Assembly: GCF_000158095.2 (NCBI RefSeq)
Contig: NZ_CM011002.1
Span: forward strand, 186,001-250,000
Reading direction: 5' to 3'
Source of the DNA: Roseibium alexandrii DFL-11
GTDB lineage: Bacteria > Pseudomonadota > Alphaproteobacteria > Rhizobiales > Stappiaceae
Length of the DNA: 64,000 nucleotides
A program made the translations under genes and the position numbers. Positions 8,706-16,281 of the stretch are shown piece after piece; position 1 is the first letter of the stretch, and each line of letters starts with the position of its first letter. The notes below the pieces were generated by a model. That model was not told where the DNA came from. It worked only from the letters and a program-made list of their open reading frames with translations, and did no database searches.

Positions 8706-10220
8706 TTAGAAGAGACGCAGAACGTTCTGGTCTGCCTGAGATGCGAAGGACAGCGATGTCGAGGCCAACTGCTGACGAGTCTGCAAGGCCAGGAGGTTTG
8801 CGCCTTCTTCGTTGGTGTCGGCGAGTGTCAGCTTGCCAGCACCTTCTTCCAGCGTGTTGATCAGGCTTCGGGTGAAGTCCTGACGGTTCTCAACGATGGA
8901 CAGGTTGGTACCGAACTCGGAAGCCTGGGTTCTCAAGTTTCCAAGAGCGTTGTTCAGCTTGCTGATTGTCCGGTTGATATCGTTGTCCGTCGCAAAACCG
9001 GAATCGGCTTGTGCAGCGATTGAGAACGAACCGTTGGTCGTTGCAGCAAAGTCTTCACTGCCGAAGTCAGTGTTGTTCGTACCATCACGTGAGCTGTTTA
9101 TGGTCAAATCAGTATCAGATGTGACACTAATCCGGCCGCCCGAAAACGTCGAAGAGACACCATTGAAGTCGTTAATGAAGGTATTCAGGTCATCAACGGT
9201 AGAAGAGGCCTCAACTTCAAACGATCCGAGTTCGTAGTTGTTACCATCTGTCAAAGTGATGGTGTCACCAACTTTGAACGAACCGCTATCGGTAAGAGAC
9301 GAACCAGACGTCAATGCACTTGCGTTCACAGATGCCGCAGAACCGATCGTCAAAGCGGTTGTCGCTGTTGTATCCGTGTCGGAGATCAAGAAATCCTGGT
9401 TGCTGTAGATGGTCAGTTCACCATTGGATTCGTCAAACTCAGCACGGACACCTTCTGTAGCGTTGAGTGAGTCCACCAGATCCTGGACGGATGCGCCGTT
9501 GCTGACGGTCGTACCAATCAGGGTTGGAGTGCTCGATTCGACGTTTGTGAATTCCAGTGTTGTTGTGGTCGAAATTGCAGTGGATTCGTTCAACGTGGAA
9601 CTGGAGTTCAACGCACCATCAGCACCGGTGAGGGTGATGGTGGTTTTGCCACCGGACAGGTTAAAGGCAGTGGCACCGCCTTGACCCTCGGTCAGATCTG
9701 AAAGGTTCAAGCCGGTGGAGAGGGTTGTGTCAGTATAATCAACAGCGGAAACATCCAGTTTGGACGTGGAGTCTTCGTTGAAGATTGTCCGCAGGTCGTT
9801 ACCGGTGCCCGCGAGCAGGTTCTTGCCTTTGTAGCCGGCATCTTTTGCAACATCTTCGATCTGCGTGAGCAGCTCATTGTACTGCGCCGCAAATTCTTTG
9901 CGCTCATATTGGCTGCCTGTTTGCAGGGCCTGGTTGGCTTTCGCCTTTGCGGATTCAACCAGCTTCGTAATGGCGGTGATGCCGTCATCTGCTGCCTTGA
10001 TGGTCTGAACCGACTGGCCCATGTCATCAAGCAGGGTGCCCAGATCGTTTGCACGGGACTGAAGACCGGAAGCTGTGAAGAAGTTGCTCGGATTGTCCAG
10101 AGCCGAGTTCACTTTTTTGCCGGTGGCCAGCTTGTTCTGGACATCGGACATGAAAGAAGCGGTTTGCTGGAGCGTATTGAGGTTCGCGCGAACCGCGCTT
10201 GACAGAGTGATGTCAGACAT
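8706..10220 (-). CDS. Flagellin (copy 4 of 5)
   Basis: Filament protein of 504 aa. The ATG at 10220 (MSDITLSSAVRANLNTLQQ) is chosen: it aligns with the other copies and has AGGAAA about 8 bases upstream, whereas the longer frame to 10274 adds an unrelated 18 residues. Termini show LATGKKVNSALDNPSNFFTA and EEGANLLALQTRQQLAST, ending QNVLRLF. The central domain closely matches copy 2 (for example TTTTLEFTN and TPTLIGTTVS). Unlike copies 2 and 3, the conserved leader hairpin is separated from the ribosome binding site by about 30 bases. Confidence 0.96.
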   Translation of the reverse strand: MSDITLSSAVRANLNTLQQTASFMSDVQNKLATGKKVNSALDNPSNFFTASGLQSRANDLGTLLDDMGQSVQTIKAADDGITAITKLVESAKAKANQALQTGSQYERKEFAAQYNELLTQIEDVAKDAGYKGKNLLAGTGNDLRTIFNEDSTSKLDVSAVDYTDTTLSTGLNLSDLTEGQGGATAFNLSGGKTTITLTGADGALNSSSTLNESTAISTTTTLEFTNVESSTPTLIGTTVSNGASVQDLVDSLNATEGVRAEFDESNGELTIYSNQDFLISDTDTTATTALTIGSAASVNASALTSGSSLTDSGSFKVGDTITLTDGNNYELGSFEVEASSTVDDLNTFINDFNGVSSTFSGGRISVTSDTDLTINSSRDGTNNTDFGSEDFAATTNGSFSIAAQADSGFATDNDINRTISKLNNALGNLRTQASEFGTNLSIVENRQDFTRSLINTLEEGAGKLTLADTNEEGANLLALQTRQQLASTSLSFASQADQNVLRLF

Positions 10221-10252
10221 TTCTGTTTCCTTTCTAGGAACACGAGATACAC

Positions 10253-10269
10253 AGCCCCTTCCTGGGACT
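10253..10269 (-). promoter_or_regulatory. Leader hairpin of flagellin copy 4
   Basis: The minus strand reads AGTCCCAGGAAGGGGCT: arms AG-CCC / GGG-CT around AGGAA. It lies about 33 bases upstream of the start codon, with a separate AGGAAA ribosome binding site downstream. The AGGA in this hairpin is therefore not needed for initiation, yet it is kept. Confidence 0.5.
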
Positions 10270-10355
10270 GGCACGCATGAAACGGCGGAAACTGAAAACG
10301 GAATCTAAACAAACAAAGTGAACGGATATTAAGGATAACGTAAAGTAAACACGTG

Positions 10356-10384
10356 TAGGCGCCGGGGTTACACCCCGCCGCCTA
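10356..10384 (-). terminator. Possible terminator after flagellin copy 5
   Basis: Stem-loop TAGGCG-(C)-CGGGG / CCCCG-(C)-CGCCTA with a 5-base loop. It is stable, but on the minus strand it is followed by CACGTGTTTAC, so the T tract is poor. It may act as a processing or stabilising structure instead. Confidence 0.5.
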
Positions 10385-10462
10385 AAATCTTCACATTTTC
10401 AATGCTCTGTCTCAACTCAAGGCATTTTGGAACAAACGCCCCGAGTGTGAGTGCAGACTGCC

Positions 10463-11590
10463 TTAGAACAACCGCAGCACGTTTTGTGATGCTTGCGACG
10501 CCATGGACAGGGACGTGGAGGCCAACTGCTGCTGTGTTTGCAGAGCCAACAGGTTTGCGCCTTCGACATTGGTATCAGCAAGTGTCAATGCACCAGCACC
10601 TTCCTGCAGTGTGTTGATCAGGTCGGTCGTAAAGTCTTGCCTGTTTTCAACAATTGAAAGATTTGTACCAAAAGTAGACGCTTGGGCACGAAGGGTGTCT
10701 TGGGCAGATTTCAATGCAGAAAGGGCTGTCTCGATTTTACTATCAGTGTCGAAGTCACTGATTGTTCCGCCAGTCCCGATTTCTTCGGATCCGTTCTTCA
10801 GCTGAATGCCTTCACCCGCAAACGAGATGTTTCCGGTCGTGTTGTCATAAGTTGACGTAACGCCGGTTAAACCGTTCAGTGCGGTTGCTAAATCAGCCAT
10901 GGACATGGTGTCAGTTATTGAAACCGTTCCAACAGAGTCGCCTTTACTATCCGTGACGGTGAGCGTATCGCCAGCTTTGTATGTACCCTGATCCACCACA
11001 TGAGCGGTTGTTGATGTTCCGTCAGCAGCAAACTCAAGTTGGGCTGTTGCGGAAGTGGCTGTACGGTCAATATCGCTCAGACCAAGGCCGGCAGATGAGT
11101 TGGTATAATCAACTGCCGAAATTGACAGCGAGGACGAGCCGTCTTCGTTGAAGGTCAGGGAAAGGTCATTGCCGGTTCCGGAAAGCAGGTTTTTGCCCTT
11201 GTAGCCTGAGTCCTTAGCCAAATCTTCCATCTGGCTCAGCAGGTCATTGTATTCCTGAGCGTATTTGGAACGCTGTACTTTGTCTGACGTTTGTAGGGCC
11301 TGGTTGGCTTTTGCCTTGGCCGCATCGACCAGGTCGGAAATCGCCGAAATCCCTTTGTCTGCTGCCTTTAGTGTCTGAACGCCTTGGCCCATGTCGTCGA
11401 GCAGGGTGCTGAGATCGCTCGCGCGGTTCTCCAAGCCCTTTGCCGTGAAGAACGAATTCGGATTGTCGAGCGCGGAGTTCACCTTCTTACCGGTCGCCAG
11501 CTTGTTCTGAACATCCGACATCATTTTCGCGGTCGAAGTCAGAGTGTTGAGGTTGGCCCGTACGGCATTGGTGAGGGTGATGTCGGACAT
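10463..11590 (-). CDS. Flagellin (copy 5 of 5, short form)
   Basis: Filament protein of 375 aa. The ATG at 11590 (MSDITLTNAVRANLNTLTS) is chosen because AAGGAAGG lies at the right distance and it aligns with its paralogues; the frame extends to 11650 without homology. The ends are conserved (LATGKKVNSALDNPNSFFTA; VEGANLLALQTQQQLAST; end QNVLRLF), but the central domain is about 130 residues shorter than in copies 1-4. The protein is therefore mostly D0/D1 with a small outer domain. It is the farthest copy from flbT-flaF and follows flaG in transcription direction. Confidence 0.96.
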   Translation of the reverse strand: MSDITLTNAVRANLNTLTSTAKMMSDVQNKLATGKKVNSALDNPNSFFTAKGLENRASDLSTLLDDMGQGVQTLKAADKGISAISDLVDAAKAKANQALQTSDKVQRSKYAQEYNDLLSQMEDLAKDSGYKGKNLLSGTGNDLSLTFNEDGSSSLSISAVDYTNSSAGLGLSDIDRTATSATAQLEFAADGTSTTAHVVDQGTYKAGDTLTVTDSKGDSVGTVSITDTMSMADLATALNGLTGVTSTYDNTTGNISFAGEGIQLKNGSEEIGTGGTISDFDTDSKIETALSALKSAQDTLRAQASTFGTNLSIVENRQDFTTDLINTLQEGAGALTLADTNVEGANLLALQTQQQLASTSLSMASQASQNVLRLF

Positions 11591-12136
11591 TTCTTTTCCT
11601 TCCTTGGAAAAACGCAAAACAAGATTCCCGTCCTGGGGATCACCGACCAAGAAAGACTATAGGTATTAATGACAATGTAAAAAGTACGGTTAGCGAGAAT
11701 TAAGGTTAACAAATACTTTCAGTCCCAATTTGGCCGAAAAGAGCCGTTTCTGCAAGGAAGACTGCTGTGTTTCTAGGAATTAATGCCTTAACCGAGCTGC
11801 CAAATGGTATTCAGGAACTGTTTTTTGCTACGGCTGTCCAGGTTGGAAGGGCGATAATTGTTTTTGACGTTGGCGGGGGTTGGTCGAGGGAGATCCGAGG
11901 AGATGATCGATCACGCGTAAAGGAAACCTCAAAATACCAGAAGGACCGCCGGGCGGGGATCGGCAATCTCAATGGGGCAAGCGAGTTCCAACCTGGCGCA
12001 TTTGGATCGAAGTTATACGGAACAAAACAGCTGTCAAAAGCGCGCTGGATCTGACTGTAGAAGTGTTTCTGGGAAGTTGTATGAGCATGTCTGTGCCCCG
12101 AGGCCTTGGGGCAGGAACGAGCCGTTCAGCCGTGGT
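11591..12136. other. Intergenic region between flaG and flagellin copy 5
   Basis: 546 bases with no supportable gene; the short open frames here have no recognisable protein features. It holds the leader hairpin of copy 5 (11623-11641), a TTAAGGTTAA element at 11700-11709 and two hairpins after flaG (12094-12158). Confidence 0.65.
11623..11641 (-). promoter_or_regulatory. Leader hairpin of flagellin copy 5
   Basis: The minus strand reads GATCCCCAGGACGGGAATC. GAT-CCC pairs with GGG-(A)-ATC around CAGGAC. It is about 33 bases upstream of the start codon, the same position as in copy 4, with a separate AAGGAAGG ribosome binding site. Confidence 0.5.
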
Positions 12137-12158
12137 TTACACGGTGCGTTGAACGGCT
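12094..12158. other. Two hairpins at the 3' end of flaG
   Basis: TGCCCC / GGGGCA (12094-12113) and AGCCGTTCA / TGAACGGCT (12120-12158, also pairing CCGTG with CACGG inside) lie side by side; the second includes the flaG stop codon. Neither has a T run, so this is a folded 3' end and not a standard terminator. Confidence 0.45.
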
Positions 12159-12574
12159 TCGTTTTCAGAGCTGGAGCGCTGCTGTTCTTCGACCTGGGTC
12201 CGGTAAGCGGCAACCGTCTCGCTGTAGGCTCGTAACCTCAGCAAGGTTTCGCTTGGGATCTGGCGGATGACATCGCCTGTTTCCGTGTTGGTTGCAACGT
12301 AAATGAGGCTTTCGCTGTCTTCGTCGAACACGTTCTGGCGCGTTACGGTTGGCGTGTACCGCTCCAGTGCAGATTGGTCAGCGCGGCCGTCACCGGCTCT
12401 GTTTTGTTCGTTTGTCGCAGCCCGTTGAGATCCAGATGAATCTGCGGAAGGACGGACAGTGTCCTCCGCCGGCAGATCCGTAGAACTTGCCGGTTGATCT
12501 TTTTCCGGGGCGCGTGTCACCGGCGTGATCGCCGTATAGGTCGGCGATGGAGGCCGGACTAATGCGGTATCCAT
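12137..12574 (-). CDS. flaG: FlaG-like flagellar protein
   Basis: 145 aa. The first 80 residues are low-complexity (Pro/Ser/Ala/Asp-rich). The C-terminal 60 carry the FlaG pattern: FDEDSESLIYVATNTETGDVIRQIPSE followed by LRLRAYSETVAAYRTQ, matching the family core in which a short beta strand is followed by ETGEVIRQIP and a helix. FlaG is a small cytoplasmic protein found with flagellin genes and linked to filament length. Its position at the head of the flagellin array supports the call. The variable N-terminus makes the exact start uncertain. Confidence 0.75.
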   Translation of the reverse strand: MDTALVRPPSPTYTAITPVTRAPEKDQPASSTDLPAEDTVRPSADSSGSQRAATNEQNRAGDGRADQSALERYTPTVTRQNVFDEDSESLIYVATNTETGDVIRQIPSETLLRLRAYSETVAAYRTQVEEQQRSSSENEAVQRTV

Positions 12575-12785
12575 TTTGCCCTCCGGGTAACGTCATACTA
12601 TGACCCGATAGTGACAAAAATAACGTAAGGGAATGAATCTTCTGTTAACGGAATAGTTAGAATTTTAAGGAGTTGGATTTATCTTCTTGTGACCATTTTT
12701 TGATTCGTTTTGAGCTGGTGTCTCTCAGTTCGTTTTTGATAGAAAAACTGGGTACTGAGGAAATTATCAGGGCTCAGCCGGTGTC

Positions 12786-13280
12786 TCAAAGAGACTGGTT
12801 CACTGCAATGCCTTGAGCTGATTGCGGTCCATCCGGAGAAGCGCCCGTCCGGCCGTAAGTTGTCGGCGCCGTAGCGTTTTTGGCTCCAACAGCCTTTGCG
12901 ACCGAAGTAACAATGTTATTCGTCACTTCGCGGGCCGTTGCAAGAACCGCCAGATTGATGCGCAGCACGGGTTGGAACTCACCATGCTGTCGGCGCAGCG
13001 ACTGTGTCGCGGCCGGCGCAAGGTTGCCAAGTGCAACAGCATGGTCCTTCGCGGACATCATGCCGCGCGTATATTCATGAATGAGACGCGCCTTGTCGGC
13101 TTGCAGCTCACCGGCTTCCTTCAGCTTTCCGGCTCGTACCAGCTCTGTTTCCATTTCGATCACGGACAAGAGCGCTTCCATCGTCCCGGACAAGGCCGAG
13201 CAGAAGTTTTCGGCTTCTTGCTTGCTGGCCGGCCGGTCGAGAGAAAAGGGAAGGGTGCTGGTATCTGGTTGTGCGGTCAT
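12786..13280 (-). CDS. flgN: FlgN-like flagellar export chaperone
   Basis: 164 aa, mostly helical. Residues about 20-90 (CSALSGTMEALLSVIEMETELVRAGKL and ADKARLIHEYTRGMMSAK) match the alphaproteobacterial FlgN pattern: a helix for substrate binding, then LxxxKxxLxxxY. FlgN holds the junction proteins FlgK and FlgL before export. Its ATG overlaps the flgJ stop by 4 bases, so it is the last gene of flgI-flgJ-flgN. The C-terminal 30 residues are low-complexity. Similarity to the enterobacterial protein is weak, so the call rests on the helix pattern and context. Confidence 0.72.
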   Translation of the reverse strand: MTAQPDTSTLPFSLDRPASKQEAENFCSALSGTMEALLSVIEMETELVRAGKLKEAGELQADKARLIHEYTRGMMSAKDHAVALGNLAPAATQSLRRQHGEFQPVLRINLAVLATAREVTNNIVTSVAKAVGAKNATAPTTYGRTGASPDGPQSAQGIAVNQSL

Positions 13281-13588
13281 CGGGCACCTTCCTGCAAAGC
13301 AAGCAATTCACGTTCAACACTATCTGCGATTCCAACTCCGCCGGCAGCAGAAATCGTACGGGCATATTCGTCGACAAGCATGCTCTGCCAAGTATCTGAG
13401 CCGGTCCCGCCGCCCCAGGCACCGCCATTCTCAAGGCCGGAAAACATACTCTGAAGCATATTGTTCAAAAATACGGCTTCAAACTCTTCCGCTGCGGTTC
13501 GCGCAGCGGTCCTGTCGCTCGGGTTTACCCCTTGAAGGACATCAAGCGGGTTGGACCGGGGCATGGAAGGGGCAAGTGGCAGATCCAT
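13277..13588 (-). CDS. flgJ: Rod-binding protein FlgJ (short, no muramidase domain)
   Basis: 103 aa, corresponding to the N-terminal rod-binding half of enteric FlgJ. The signature is AAEEFEAVFLNNMLQSMFSGL at about 32-52, then WQSMLVDEYARTISAAGGVGIAD. It caps the growing rod in the periplasm. The peptidoglycan-hydrolase domain of E. coli FlgJ is missing, as is usual in alphaproteobacteria (Caulobacter CheL type), so another enzyme must cut the wall. It shares TGATG with the end of flgI and ATGA with flgN, indicating coupled translation. Confidence 0.88.
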   Translation of the reverse strand: MDLPLAPSMPRSNPLDVLQGVNPSDRTAARTAAEEFEAVFLNNMLQSMFSGLENGGAWGGGTGSDTWQSMLVDEYARTISAAGGVGIADSVERELLALQEGAR

Positions 13589-14733
13589 CAGAGCACCTCG
13601 ATTTCTGCTTGCAGGGCACCAGAGGCTTTGATCGCCTGGAGGATCGAGATCATGTCGCGCGGGCCAATCCCAAGGGCGTTCAGTCCATCGACGAGTTGTT
13701 TCAAAGTCACTGTATTTGGAACGATTGCCAATTTCGCGTCTGGATCGGTGTTCACATTAAGATCCGTGCGCGGTGCAATTGCCGTCTGGCCATTGGCGAA
13801 GGGCAGGGGCTGCACGACTTCCGGGGTCTCGGCGATTGTTACGGTCAAGTTGCCTTGGGCAACAGCGACCATCGAGACCTTAACGTCCTGACCCATGACG
13901 ATGATGCCGGAGTTTTCATCGATAATCACCCGAGCGGCAAGGTCCGGTTCGACGATCAATTGCTCAATGTCGGTCAAGAGATCAACGATGTTGCCGTCGT
14001 ACTGACGCGGCAACTCGAGTTGAACAGTTGCCGGGTCGACCGGTTCTGCAGTCGGCATGCCGATCAGTTCGTTGATGGACAGAGCCACCCGCCGGGCCGT
14101 TGTTAGGTCTGGGTTGCGTAAGGCAAGGCGAACGCTCGTCAATGAAGCGAGTTTGAAATCCAATTCGCGTTCGACGAGACCGCCATTCGCGATCCGGCCA
14201 GCTGTCGGAACGCCCCGAACGATTGATGCAGCGTCGCCTTGTGCCGAAAAGCCGCCAATCGCGACAGACCCTTGAGCGATTGCATAAACTTCGCCATCCG
14301 CACCAACCAAAGGTGTCACAAGCAGCGTGCCGCCCTGAAGAGAAGAGGCGTCGCCAAGGGCGCTGACGCTCACGTCGATCCGGGTACCTTGAGTGGAGAA
14401 CGGTGGCAGGTTTGCCGTCACCATGACGGCAGCAACCGTGTCAGTGTTCAGCGGAATGTTCCGTGTGTTTACACCGAGCCGTTCCAGCATCGCTTGCAAG
14501 CTTTGCTGCGTAAACGGTGTATTGTTGAGGCTGTCGCCAGTTCCGTTCAAGCCGACAACCAGGCCGTACCCGATCAGTTGGTTCTCACGAATGCCTTCAA
14601 AATCCGCGATGTCTTTAATCCGTGAGGAAGCTACAGCCTGAACTGCGATCGCAAGCTGTAAGCCGACAAGGGCGGCCGCAACGAGTGTGACGCGGGTGGC
14701 GCGATTTTCGAAGTATGTGATCAGACGACGCAT
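13588..14733 (-). CDS. flgI: Flagellar P-ring protein FlgI
   Basis: 381 aa, the normal length. A Sec signal peptide covers about residues 1-36 (hydrophobic VTLVAAALVGLQLAIAVQAVA), and the mature part begins with SRIKDIADFEGIRENQLIGY, the conserved FlgI start. GLNGTGDSLNNTPFTQQSL and the C-terminal ILQAIKASGALQAEIEVL are family hallmarks. FlgI forms the peptidoglycan-level bushing around the rod. It is the first gene of flgI-flgJ-flgN, divergent from fliX. Confidence 0.96.
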   Translation of the reverse strand: MRRLITYFENRATRVTLVAAALVGLQLAIAVQAVASSRIKDIADFEGIRENQLIGYGLVVGLNGTGDSLNNTPFTQQSLQAMLERLGVNTRNIPLNTDTVAAVMVTANLPPFSTQGTRIDVSVSALGDASSLQGGTLLVTPLVGADGEVYAIAQGSVAIGGFSAQGDAASIVRGVPTAGRIANGGLVERELDFKLASLTSVRLALRNPDLTTARRVALSINELIGMPTAEPVDPATVQLELPRQYDGNIVDLLTDIEQLIVEPDLAARVIIDENSGIIVMGQDVKVSMVAVAQGNLTVTIAETPEVVQPLPFANGQTAIAPRTDLNVNTDPDAKLAIVPNTVTLKQLVDGLNALGIGPRDMISILQAIKASGALQAEIEVL

Positions 14734-15046
14734 TCTTCACGCAGATCCATCTAAGAGGCCGTGTTATCGGCTGGAAGTCACTATGGTTCGAGATGCACTA
14801 TGCGAGAGCCGTGCCAAGTCTCAGGCCCGGTTGAATTGAGTAGCTAAAGTGGCTGGATTCTGCGCCGTTTGCCGAAGAATGGCGAGCATATCCACGCAAA
14901 TATGGCGAATAGAGTTAATGATTAACAATAGATGCCCGGCAAATATTGCCTTGCTTGCCCGGACTCATTTACCCTTCAAGGCAGATTCTGTCAGGCCATG
15001 GAGCAACTTGGTGTTGACCAGCTGTGCAGAACATTAGGATAGAGCA
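14734..15046. other. Divergent intergenic region between flgI and fliX
   Basis: 313 bases without a supportable gene; it must hold the promoters of flgI (minus) and fliX (plus). TTAA repeats occur at 14915-14925 (TTAATGATTAA), but their 3-base spacing does not match the CtrA consensus. Confidence 0.6.
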
Positions 15047-15469
15047 ATGCGTATTACCGGGAGCAAACCGTTAACCGGAGTTCAGGGGCGCGGCGCAAAG
15101 AAGAGCAGCAGCTCAGGCAGCGGTTTTGCGCCGGATGTAGGTGGAGCCGCTGAGCAGCCGACAACGCAGGCCACAGCCGGCGGGGCTGGTATTCAGGGCA
15201 TTGATGCGCTTCTGGCTCTCCAGGAAGTCGATGAACGTACCGAACGCCGCAAGAAAGCGGCGCGTCACGGCCATACACTGTTGGACAGTCTGGAAATGAT
15301 CCGGGCGGATCTTTTGGCAGGCTATGTTTCCGAGGATCGTTTGGAGCAGCTTTCTCTGACGGTTTCAAAGCGCCAATCCAGCGGGGACCCGGAGGTCGAC
15401 AGTGTGCTGGAAGAGATTGAACTCAGGGTCAAAGTTGAGCTTGCAAAGCTCGGCCGATTCCCTGATTGA
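15047..15469 (+). CDS. fliX: Flagellar assembly regulator FliX
   Basis: 140 aa. FliX links early flagellar assembly to later gene expression; in Caulobacter it works with the activator FlbD. The N-terminus MRITGSKPLTGVQGRGAKKS and the core GIDALLALQEVDERTERRKKAARHGHTLLDSLE are the family signature, followed by a helical C-terminus (EIELRVKVELAKLG). The segment 20-50 is Gly/Ser/Ala-rich linker. It stands alone, divergent from flgI, as in Caulobacter. No FlbD or sigma-54 site is visible here, so its partner in this organism is unclear. Confidence 0.92.
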   Translation: MRITGSKPLTGVQGRGAKKSSSSGSGFAPDVGGAAEQPTTQATAGGAGIQGIDALLALQEVDERTERRKKAARHGHTLLDSLEMIRADLLAGYVSEDRLEQLSLTVSKRQSSGDPEVDSVLEEIELRVKVELAKLGRFPD

Positions 15470-15634
15470 CGGTGCATAAGGGCGTTGAAATTGCGCCGGG
15501 ATATTTGCTAAAATTTACGCAACAAATTGAATTAATTGCAGAATTTATGACGCGAATTTTACCAAATGAACCGTTGTCCCCGGGGCGAACCGCCTATATA
15601 TTGCGCCCGTCATAACGGTAAACCGGAGTTGTAG

Positions 15635-16051
15635 ATGACGGTTGATATTGAGTCTGAATACCGACCCTCGGAAGACGAGCCGTTCATGAATGATAGGCAG
15701 CGGGAATACTTCAAGAACAAGCTGCTTGCCTGGAAAGGTGAGATCCTGAAAGAAAGCGCTGAAACACTCGCGACCCTTCAGGAGGAAAGCCAGAACCACC
15801 CTGACTTGGCAGACCGCGCATCTTCGGAGACGGATCGTTCTATCGAGCTGCGCGCACGTGATCGCCAACGCAAGTTGATTTCAAAAATCGACGCCGCCCT
15901 GGAGCGGATTGCGGATGGCAGTTACGGGTACTGTGAAGAGACGGGAGAGCCGATCGCTCTGCGCAGGCTCGAGGCACGGCCAATAGCGACGTTGTCGATA
16001 GAGGCTCAGGAAGCGCACGAACGCCGGGAGAAGGTGTATCGCGACGACTGA
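15635..16051 (+). CDS. dksA: RNA polymerase-binding transcription factor DksA (single-cysteine type)
   Basis: 138 aa, a usual DksA length. A coiled coil (about 20-90) carries the tip motif DLADRA (57-62), whose acidic residues act in the polymerase secondary channel with ppGpp. The globular part begins YGYCEETGEPI. Only Cys100 remains of the four zinc ligands; Thr103, Ser121 and Ala124 occupy the other positions. Reduced-cysteine DksA proteins are known in alphaproteobacteria (Rhodobacter) and remain functional. The gene has its own terminator at 16101-16129 and converges on flgH. Confidence 0.93.
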   Translation: MTVDIESEYRPSEDEPFMNDRQREYFKNKLLAWKGEILKESAETLATLQEESQNHPDLADRASSETDRSIELRARDRQRKLISKIDAALERIADGSYGYCEETGEPIALRRLEARPIATLSIEAQEAHERREKVYRDD

Positions 16052-16100
16052 TTTCCAGTAACGGCCGGTTTGCTGAATTCGCAAGCCAATTTGACTTTAA

Positions 16101-16129
16101 GACCTTCCCGGAGACGGGAAGGTTTTTTT
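16101..16129 (+). terminator. Rho-independent terminator after dksA
   Basis: Perfect 9-base stem ACCTTCCCG / CGGGAAGGT with a GAGA loop, followed by a run of seven T. It lies 50 bases after the dksA stop. Confidence 0.95.
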
Positions 16130-16171
16130 ATGTCTTTTCAAATGTCGGTGACCGTTGGGATCAAAAGAAAT

Positions 16172-16207
16172 CGGGCACGGCACTCGGGGAGCGAGATGCC
16201 GTGCCCG
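16172..16207 (-). terminator. Rho-independent terminator after flgH
   Basis: Perfect 11-base inverted repeat CGGGCACGGCA / TGCCGTGCCCG. On the minus strand it is followed by ATTTCTTTTG, a moderate T tract. It lies about 75 bases after the flgH stop and ends the flgF-flgG-flgA-flgH unit. Confidence 0.8.
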
Positions 16208-16281
16208 GTTCAGCTGCAGCGGGCCTTTCACGTCTGACTTGCCTGCCGCAGCTGGGGGAGCTGGTGTATGGTTTTGCCGGA

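Noticed and set aside
3205..11590. Flagellin array repeats as a CRISPR or mobile repeat
   Set aside because: The repeats are coding paralogues with conserved protein ends; no spacers, no transposase, no terminal inverted repeats.
11767..12235. Open frames of 95 and 87 codons in the gap between flaG and flagellin copy 5
   Set aside because: No family resemblance and no ribosome binding site; the region looks like leader and promoter DNA.
14915..14925. TTAATGATTAA as a CtrA site before fliX
   Set aside because: Spacer is 3 bases instead of 7.
14849..15037. 62-codon open frame upstream of fliX
   Set aside because: Cys/Arg-rich random-looking product in a divergent promoter region; no ribosome binding site.
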